A stretch of 9,622 bases of DNA, taken from the NCBI GenBank assembly GCA_023396535.1, contig JAEWWD010000214.1, forward strand, positions 1 through 9,622, read 5' to 3'. This DNA comes from Bacillota bacterium (GTDB lineage Bacteria > Bacillota > Clostridia > Christensenellales > CAG-138). Positions 5,283 through 9,622 of this stretch are shown here, one piece after another. Each line of letters starts with the position of its first letter. The stretch's first letter is position 1. Made by a program: the position numbers and the translations under genes. The notes beneath the pieces were generated by a model that worked only from the letters and a program-made list of their open reading frames with translations, ran no database searches and was not told where the DNA came from.

Positions 5283-6611
5283 TTAGCTCCCTTCACCGCC
5301 TCTTGGACGAATATACATGCGCAGGGGCGTCCCTATCAACGCAAAGGATTTCCTTAAATAGTTCTCCAGATACCTCTGATAGGAAAAATGCATCAGGGCA
5401 GGATCGTTGACCTTTAACACAAAAGTGGGCGGTTTAACGGCTACCTGCGTCGCATAGAAAATTTTCAGCCTGCGGCCCTTGTCGCTCGGCGGCTCCGTAA
5501 TCGTGATCGCCTCGTTGATGATATCGTTGAGCGTACCCGTCGCCACACGCCTACAGGTCTGCTCGTAGACCTGGTCGGCCATATCCAGCACCCGGTTGAC
5601 GCGCTGTCCCGTTTTCGCGCTGATGAACAGCATGGGCACATAGCTCATAAACGCCAGATCGGCGACAATGTCCTTTTTAAATTTCTCCATCGTATGGGTA
5701 TCCTTTTCAATGACGTCCCACTTATTCACGATGAGGACGCTCGCCTTGCCTTCTTCGTGCACGTATCCCGCAATGCGAACATCCTGCTCGGACAGCCCCT
5801 GTTCCGCGTCGACCACGATGAGTACAACGTCCGCACGGCGTATCGCCGCCAGACTGCGTATCACGCTGTAGCGTTCTATGCTTTCGTCATCTATCGCGCG
5901 TTTGCGACGGATGCCCGCGGTATCCACCAGTATATACTCTTTCCCGTCATGCATAAAAGGCGTATCGATCGCGTCCCGCGTTGTGCCGGGAATATCGCTG
6001 ACGATGGAGCGTTCATCACCCAAAAGCGCGTTGACGAGGCTGGATTTTCCCACATTGGGTTTGCCGACCACGGCAATATTGGTAATGCCGCTGTCCGCCT
6101 CTTCCTCTTCCTGCGGAGGAAAATCCTTTACCACTTCGTCCAATAAGTCGCCCAGTCCCAGCCCCTGTGCCGCGGATATCGAGAAGGGCGTCCCCAGCCC
6201 AAGAGAATAAAACTCGTACGCGTTTTCCTCAAACTTGGGCGCGTCCACCTTATTGACGGCCAGTACGACCGGCTTTTTGCTGCGGCGCAGCATATCGGCC
6301 ACTTCCATATCCGACGCCGTCATTCCCTCACGACCATCCACCAGAAATATGATGACGTCCGCGGTTTCAATGGCGAGTTCCGCCTGCCTGCGCATTTGCA
6401 CGCTGATGATATCCTCGCGCGCAGGCTCAATGCCGCCCGTGTCAATCAGGGTAAACGAATGCGTCAGCCAAGTGGCCTCGCCATAGATACGGTCCCGCGT
6501 TACGCCGGGCGTATCCTCGACGATAGCAAGCCTCTTGCCGATAATCCTGTTGAAAAAAGTGGATTTGCCTACGTTAGGCCTGCCCACAACCGCCACAAGC
6601 GGCTTGCTCAT
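5283..6611 (-). CDS. der: Ribosome assembly GTPase Der (EngA)
   Basis: An essential GTPase with two tandem G domains that acts in late assembly of the 50S ribosomal subunit. The 442-aa length is typical. G domain 1 has GRPNVGKS (10-17), DTGG (57-60) and NKVD (120-123). An acidic linker with EEEEAD (168-173) joins it to G domain 2, which has GKPNVGKS (183-190), DTAG (230-233), NKWD (296-299) and SAKTG (331-335). The KH-like domain fills about 350-438 and ends in LRMYIRPRGG. All nucleotide-binding motifs are intact. The ATG at 6611 is preceded by GGGAGGAA at about 6 nt. It lies 48 nt downstream of the DUF512 gene and immediately upstream of plsY, a neighbourhood seen in many Clostridia. Confidence 0.97.
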   Translation of the reverse strand: MSKPLVAVVGRPNVGKSTFFNRIIGKRLAIVEDTPGVTRDRIYGEATWLTHSFTLIDTGGIEPAREDIISVQMRRQAELAIETADVIIFLVDGREGMTASDMEVADMLRRSKKPVVLAVNKVDAPKFEENAYEFYSLGLGTPFSISAAQGLGLGDLLDEVVKDFPPQEEEEADSGITNIAVVGKPNVGKSSLVNALLGDERSIVSDIPGTTRDAIDTPFMHDGKEYILVDTAGIRRKRAIDDESIERYSVIRSLAAIRRADVVLIVVDAEQGLSEQDVRIAGYVHEEGKASVLIVNKWDVIEKDTHTMEKFKKDIVADLAFMSYVPMLFISAKTGQRVNRVLDMADQVYEQTCRRVATGTLNDIINEAITITEPPSDKGRRLKIFYATQVAVKPPTFVLKVNDPALMHFSYQRYLENYLRKSFALIGTPLRMYIRPRGGEGS

Positions 6612-6659
6612 ACTCCGTTCCTCCCGGCCCGACGGCCCTGATGTTGGTTCCGCGACCCA

Positions 6660-7964
6660 TTATTCCGCCGCCAGGTCATATATCGTCTGTATCCAGGCGT
6701 CCCCTCCGCCCCGCACGGGCACTATCCGTACGCCGAGCGCCTGAGAGAGTTCTTCCACAGTCATACCGTCCAAAAATACGTCTTCCCGTTCCCGCAGCAT
6801 GTTATGCGGCAACAGCAACAGACCGGATTTTAGTTGTCCTCGTAACTGCGCGAGCAGATCCTGCCCGGTTATGAGTCCGCCCACCGTGATGGTCGGGCCA
6901 AAATACGCATTGCGTATGGCGTGCGCGGTATAATCCACGCCATAGCCGGACAGCTTTTGATACAGGCTTTTCATAAACGCATGCGCAAGCATGCCGCCGG
7001 CGGCGTCGAACGAAAAGCGCTTGTTTAGCGGCTTGCGTTCCGCCAGCTCGTCCATAAACTCGCGTTCAAACAACCGCAGCAACCCTACGCCGTTCTCGAT
7101 CTGCGGAAAATCCTCATACGCTTCATACGGAGGCAGTTCTTCCCCGGCAAGGAGTATAAGCTCATCCGCAGGGAATACAAACGCGCTGCCTGCGTTTCGT
7201 TTGCAGTTGTTTGCGAATGCCTGTACCTGCGAAAGCGTATATCGCGCTTCTTCTTCCGTAAACACTCGAAGCGACGCCAGTTTCTGCCTGAATTTTGTAA
7301 GCCCCACCGGTACAACCGCCACGGACTGCGCTGCGGGCATAAGCGCGGCAAGGTCCTCCATTGTCTTTTGCAGCACTTCGCCGTCATTGACGCCGGGGCA
7401 GCACACAATCTGACAATGGAACCGCAATCCGGCATCGTACAGCCGTTTTAACCTTTGCATAAGCAATCCGGCATTCGGGTTGCGCATCATACATGCTCGA
7501 ACCTGAGGATCGGTAGCATGTACGGATATGTACAGGGGACTTACGCGGCGATCCAGTATACGCTGAAACTCGGCCTCGTCCACATTGGTCAGCGTGATGT
7601 AATTGCCCATAATAAAGGACATACGCCAATCGTCGTCCTTGAACTGCAGCGTTTCGCGCCCGCCTTTGGGCATCTGATCGATAAAACAGAATATGCAATG
7701 GTTTTTGCAGGAACGGACGGGGCTCATCAGCCCGCTTTCAAACGAGAGACCCAGCGGTTCATAAAGGTCCTTTTCAATCTCGACCTCATATTCTTCGCCG
7801 TTTTCGCGTGCAAACAAAAGAACCAGGCGTTCCTCCGCGCAAAGGTATTCATAATCCACGATATCCAATACGGGCTGCCCGTTTATGGATATCAGGAGAT
7901 CCCCCTTCACAATGCCAAGTTCTTCCGCTATCGTGCCTTGATCCACGCCCGCAATGCGCTGCAA
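6660..7964 (-). CDS. PDZ / radical SAM / DUF512 protein of unknown function
   Basis: A 434-aa protein with three regions. An N-terminal PDZ-like domain (about 1-65) includes GIVKGDLLISINGQPV. A radical-SAM-like segment carries CKNHCIFC (Cys86, Cys90, Cys93), the CX3CX2C motif that binds a [4Fe-4S] cluster and S-adenosylmethionine, followed by FIDQMPKG. The C-terminal DUF512 domain covers about 220-425. The family (COG1625; related cyanobacterial members are annotated as putative FeS oxidoreductases) has no established reaction that I know of, so none is assigned. Extra cysteines at 158, 184, 188 and 189 could bind a further metal or cluster. The start is a TTG directly after the stop of the DUF1292 gene, set by a perfect AGGAGG; the product then begins MQRIAGVDQGTIAEELG, as expected for this PDZ domain. 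It lies directly upstream of der, which hints at a link to ribosome or translation functions (inference). Confidence 0.9.
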   Translation of the reverse strand: MQRIAGVDQGTIAEELGIVKGDLLISINGQPVLDIVDYEYLCAEERLVLLFARENGEEYEVEIEKDLYEPLGLSFESGLMSPVRSCKNHCIFCFIDQMPKGGRETLQFKDDDWRMSFIMGNYITLTNVDEAEFQRILDRRVSPLYISVHATDPQVRACMMRNPNAGLLMQRLKRLYDAGLRFHCQIVCCPGVNDGEVLQKTMEDLAALMPAAQSVAVVPVGLTKFRQKLASLRVFTEEEARYTLSQVQAFANNCKRNAGSAFVFPADELILLAGEELPPYEAYEDFPQIENGVGLLRLFEREFMDELAERKPLNKRFSFDAAGGMLAHAFMKSLYQKLSGYGVDYTAHAIRNAYFGPTITVGGLITGQDLLAQLRGQLKSGLLLLPHNMLREREDVFLDGMTVEELSQALGVRIVPVRGGGDAWIQTIYDLAAE

Positions 7965-8273
7965 TTAATCCTCCTGTTCCACCATTTCTTCGAACAGTTC
8001 CAGAAAAGTATCAAATACCTCGTCAAGAAGTACTTCATTCTCAATCGTTTCATAAACGTCTTCGCCGTTTTTGGTGACGACGTGCAATAGCACGACTTCG
8101 TCCTCACCGACGTTTTCCACTTCCTCAAGAGGCATAAGAGCGATGTACTTTTCCCCTTCGTGAAAGAACGTCATCAGGTGGTCAAATCGCACCTCTTTGC
8201 CGCTGTCGTCCAACAGCGTCACTTCGTCGATACTCTCATCCCCGGCAATTCCGGTATTCCGCTGATCCTCCAT
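7965..8273 (-). CDS. Small acidic DUF1292 family protein
   Basis: A 102-aa, strongly acidic cytoplasmic protein (many Asp/Glu, ending EEMVEQED). It shows the DUF1292 pattern: an early VTLLDDSGKEVRFDHLMTF strand-turn-strand, then EKYIALMPLEE (about 41-51) and a VVLLHV strand, with an acidic helical tail. The function of the family is unknown; it is commonly found beside ruvX in Bacillota, as here. It has no catalytic motif and may be a binding or regulatory protein (inference). The ATG at 8273 has AAGGAGG about 6 nt upstream. It starts 22 nt after ruvX ends, and its stop codon directly abuts the TTG start of the DUF512 gene. Confidence 0.88.
   Translation of the reverse strand: MEDQRNTGIAGDESIDEVTLLDDSGKEVRFDHLMTFFHEGEKYIALMPLEEVENVGEDEVVLLHVVTKNGEDVYETIENEVLLDEVFDTFLELFEEMVEQED
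7970..7975 (-). promoter_or_regulatory. Ribosome binding site that sets the TTG start of the DUF512 gene
   Basis: The minus strand reads AGGAGG, then ATTAA, then TTG. A perfect Shine-Dalgarno sequence lies inside the last codons of the DUF1292 gene, 5 nt before the TTG at 7964. The TAA stop of the upstream gene falls in the spacer, so ribosomes finishing DUF1292 are placed on the DUF512 start. Confidence 0.85.
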
Positions 8274-8295
8274 GGTATGCCTCCTTCTTAGCGCA

Positions 8296-8712
8296 TCAGT
8301 ACTGCGTCTCGAGATACCCCTGTAGAATGACTACCGCGGCCAGTTTATCGATGACCTTTCGCCGCTTCGCACGGCTGACGTCCGCCTCAATAAGCGTCCG
8401 CTCGGCAGCGGCGGTGGTTAGCCGCTCGTCGTAAAAATCGTATTCCCCGTCCCAGCGGGTAAGCACGGCGTCCGCAAAGGCGTTCACCTTTTCGCTCTGG
8501 AAGCCGTAGCTGCCGTCCATATTGCGTGGCATTCCAAACAACAGGCGAACCGGCTTATACCGCCCGGCTACGGAAAGGATATACTCCACGTCCTTATCGA
8601 TGTCTCCCTGCCGCGTATAGGTTTCGAGCCCTTGGGCAGTATACCCCAAAGGATCGCTCACCGCAATCCCTATTCGTTTATCGCCGACGTCCAACGCTAA
8701 TATACGCTGCAT
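8296..8712 (-). CDS. ruvX: Holliday junction resolvase-like nuclease RuvX/YqgF
   Basis: A 138-aa RNase H-fold nuclease of normal length. The family acts in processing the 5' end of 16S pre-rRNA and has been proposed as a Holliday junction resolvase. Visible signatures are ALDVGDKRIGIAVSDP (6-21, catalytic Asp8), GMPRNMDGSYG (60-70), DERLTT (95-100, with acidic residues Asp95 and Glu96), and KVIDKLAAVVILQGYLE (119-135, Asp122). The acidic active-site set is therefore complete. The ATG at 8712 is preceded by GGGGAG about 5 nt upstream. It lies 15 nt after the reductase gene and 22 nt before the DUF1292 gene, inside the same tight minus-strand run. Confidence 0.95.
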   Translation of the reverse strand: MQRILALDVGDKRIGIAVSDPLGYTAQGLETYTRQGDIDKDVEYILSVAGRYKPVRLLFGMPRNMDGSYGFQSEKVNAFADAVLTRWDGEYDFYDERLTTAAAERTLIEADVSRAKRRKVIDKLAAVVILQGYLETQY

Positions 8713-8727
8713 TGAGTCTCCCCATCA

Positions 8728-9622
8728 TTAAATGACTTTAATGCAAAATTGCGGGCATACGCCCGCGCAATATCCACACAGAGCACATTTTTTTGTATCG
8801 ACAACAGCCTTGCCGTTTGAAAGCGACAACGCGCGGTTTCGGCAGCGCTTTATGCATGCGCCGCATCCCACGCACCAATCGTGTATCATCAGCCGGCGCG
8901 GCTGCGCATCGATACTCTCCGCAAGCCCTTCCGCGGGCTCCATATCCGCAAATACCGCGCAATTATAGCGAATCTCCGCCTCGCTCTGCATGCCTATGGC
9001 TATGGTGTGGATTGCGGGCTGGTTCAGCACATACTGAAGGGCTTCCTTTCGTTCCCGTATTAAGTGGCCGCCGCCAAGCGGCTTCATCGCGATAACGCCC
9101 TTCCCCAACGCATGCGCCTCGTTGATGCGCTTGAGCATTTCATCCCCGGTGCCGTCCACGATACCTATGCCCGCTTGATTGATCAGCGGAAATACAATAT
9201 CCAGCTCTGGATACTGGTTTGCGCCTTCCACCGCCGCAATATGGTGCGTGGAAAGTCCTATGGCGCCGATATACCCTTCGCGTTTCTTTTTCAAGAAGTA
9301 CTCGACAGCTTCCCAGTGCCCGCGGATCGTATGCCGGCTTTCCTGTTCATGCAACAGGAAAATATCGATATATTCACGGCCTATTCCCTCCACCGCTTTG
9401 CGGAAGCTCGCCTGTGCGGTAATTGTATCATAGGAATAGGATTTTGTGCAGACAACAGCGTCCGGCAGTATGCGCAGCGCTTCTTTCACAAAAGGATAGG
9501 TGCCGTATATCTCGGCTGTATCCAGAAAATTCACGCCCTGAGAAAATGCCGATTCCAAAAGACGCACCCCTTGTGAAAGGGGCATGTTTTTTTGCAGCGG
9601 GCCCATTGTTAATGTTCCAAAG
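8728..9622 (-). CDS. Aldo/keto reductase with C-terminal 2[4Fe-4S] ferredoxin domain (5' end beyond the window)
   Basis: The open frame runs off the right edge. Codons before the ATG at 9606 read FGTLT, which continues the N-terminal AKR pattern GFGTxxMGP, so that ATG is internal and roughly 20 residues are missing. Counting from it, the (beta/alpha)8 barrel carries the AKR tetrad Asp29 (LDTAE), Tyr34 (EIYG), Lys55 (CTKS) and His86 (LLHE), all conserved. IGLSTHH and the late MKPLGGGHLI segment (174-183) are also typical. The C-terminus has two cluster motifs: CVGCGACIKRC (245-255) and CALCGYCAGVCP (274-285). The first lacks the proline that usually follows the fourth cysteine. Members are annotated as predicted oxidoreductases of the AKR family; substrate and electron partner are unknown. 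It is first in the visible run, 15 nt before ruvX. Confidence 0.92.
   Translation of the reverse strand, partial: FGTLTMGPLQKNMPLSQGVRLLESAFSQGVNFLDTAEIYGTYPFVKEALRILPDAVVCTKSYSYDTITAQASFRKAVEGIGREYIDIFLLHEQESRHTIRGHWEAVEYFLKKKREGYIGAIGLSTHHIAAVEGANQYPELDIVFPLINQAGIGIVDGTGDEMLKRINEAHALGKGVIAMKPLGGGHLIRERKEALQYVLNQPAIHTIAIGMQSEAEIRYNCAVFADMEPAEGLAESIDAQPRRLMIHDWCVGCGACIKRCRNRALSLSNGKAVVDTKKCALCGYCAGVCPQFCIKVI

Noticed and set aside
5282..5296. GTG start for plsY inside der
   Set aside because: The ATG at 5281 follows the der stop by 1 nt, has its own ribosome binding site, and gives the standard PlsY N-terminus.
7455..8090. Plus-strand open frame (211 codons) opposite the DUF512 and DUF1292 genes
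   Set aside because: It crosses the junction of two well-supported minus-strand genes and has no recognisable domain.
1..9622. Search for CRISPR arrays, tRNAs, insertion sequences, phage or defence genes
   Set aside because: No regularly spaced repeats, transposase or integrase motifs, or tRNA-like cloverleaf sequences were seen. Nearly all the sequence is accounted for by the listed genes and short gaps.

Overview
The window looks like a chromosomal segment from a bacterium of the Bacillota, most likely class Clostridia. The evidence is gene content (a RuvX, DUF1292 protein, PDZ/radical-SAM DUF512 protein, Der and PlsY run), strong AGGAGG-type ribosome binding sites, and the use of TTG and GTG starts. 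The genus cannot be named from this sequence alone. The base composition looks moderately GC-rich and even throughout. There are no tRNA or rRNA genes, insertion sequences, CRISPR arrays or phage genes.

Left part (1-3474, minus strand). Reading in the direction of transcription, the order is an alpha/beta hydrolase of the monoacylglycerol lipase type, then a NagB-fold (glucosamine-6-phosphate deaminase-like) protein, then 2-isopropylmalate synthase (leuA). A beta-class carbonic anhydrase follows, cut by the left window edge. The hydrolase and NagB-like genes are 27 nt apart and probably cotranscribed. A GC-rich hairpin lies between the NagB-like gene and leuA. The carbonic anhydrase has its own ribosome binding site and a plausible extended -10 promoter. 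The NagB-like protein keeps the fold signatures but lacks almost every residue known to be needed for catalysis and phosphate binding, so it is probably not a working deaminase. This is the most unusual object in the window.

Middle (3475-4648). A LysR-family regulator is transcribed rightward from a near-consensus promoter and diverges from the hydrolase. The 198-nt intergenic region holds two inverted repeats that could be operators. A GC-rich hairpin after lysR sits where it converges with plsY and probably ends transcription there.

Right part (4649-9622, minus strand). This is one tight six-gene run. In transcription order it contains an aldo/keto reductase with a C-terminal 2[4Fe-4S] ferredoxin domain (start beyond the right edge), ruvX (Holliday junction resolvase-like/rRNA processing nuclease), a small acidic DUF1292 protein, a PDZ + radical SAM + DUF512 protein of unknown function, der (50S subunit assembly GTPase) and plsY (acyl-phosphate:glycerol-3-phosphate acyltransferase). 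Gaps range from 0 to 48 nt. The DUF512 gene starts with TTG directly after the preceding stop codon, and plsY starts 1 nt after the der stop, so both look translationally coupled. The run joins nucleic-acid maintenance, ribosome assembly and phospholipid synthesis; apart from the leading reductase it is an ordinary clostridial housekeeping set.
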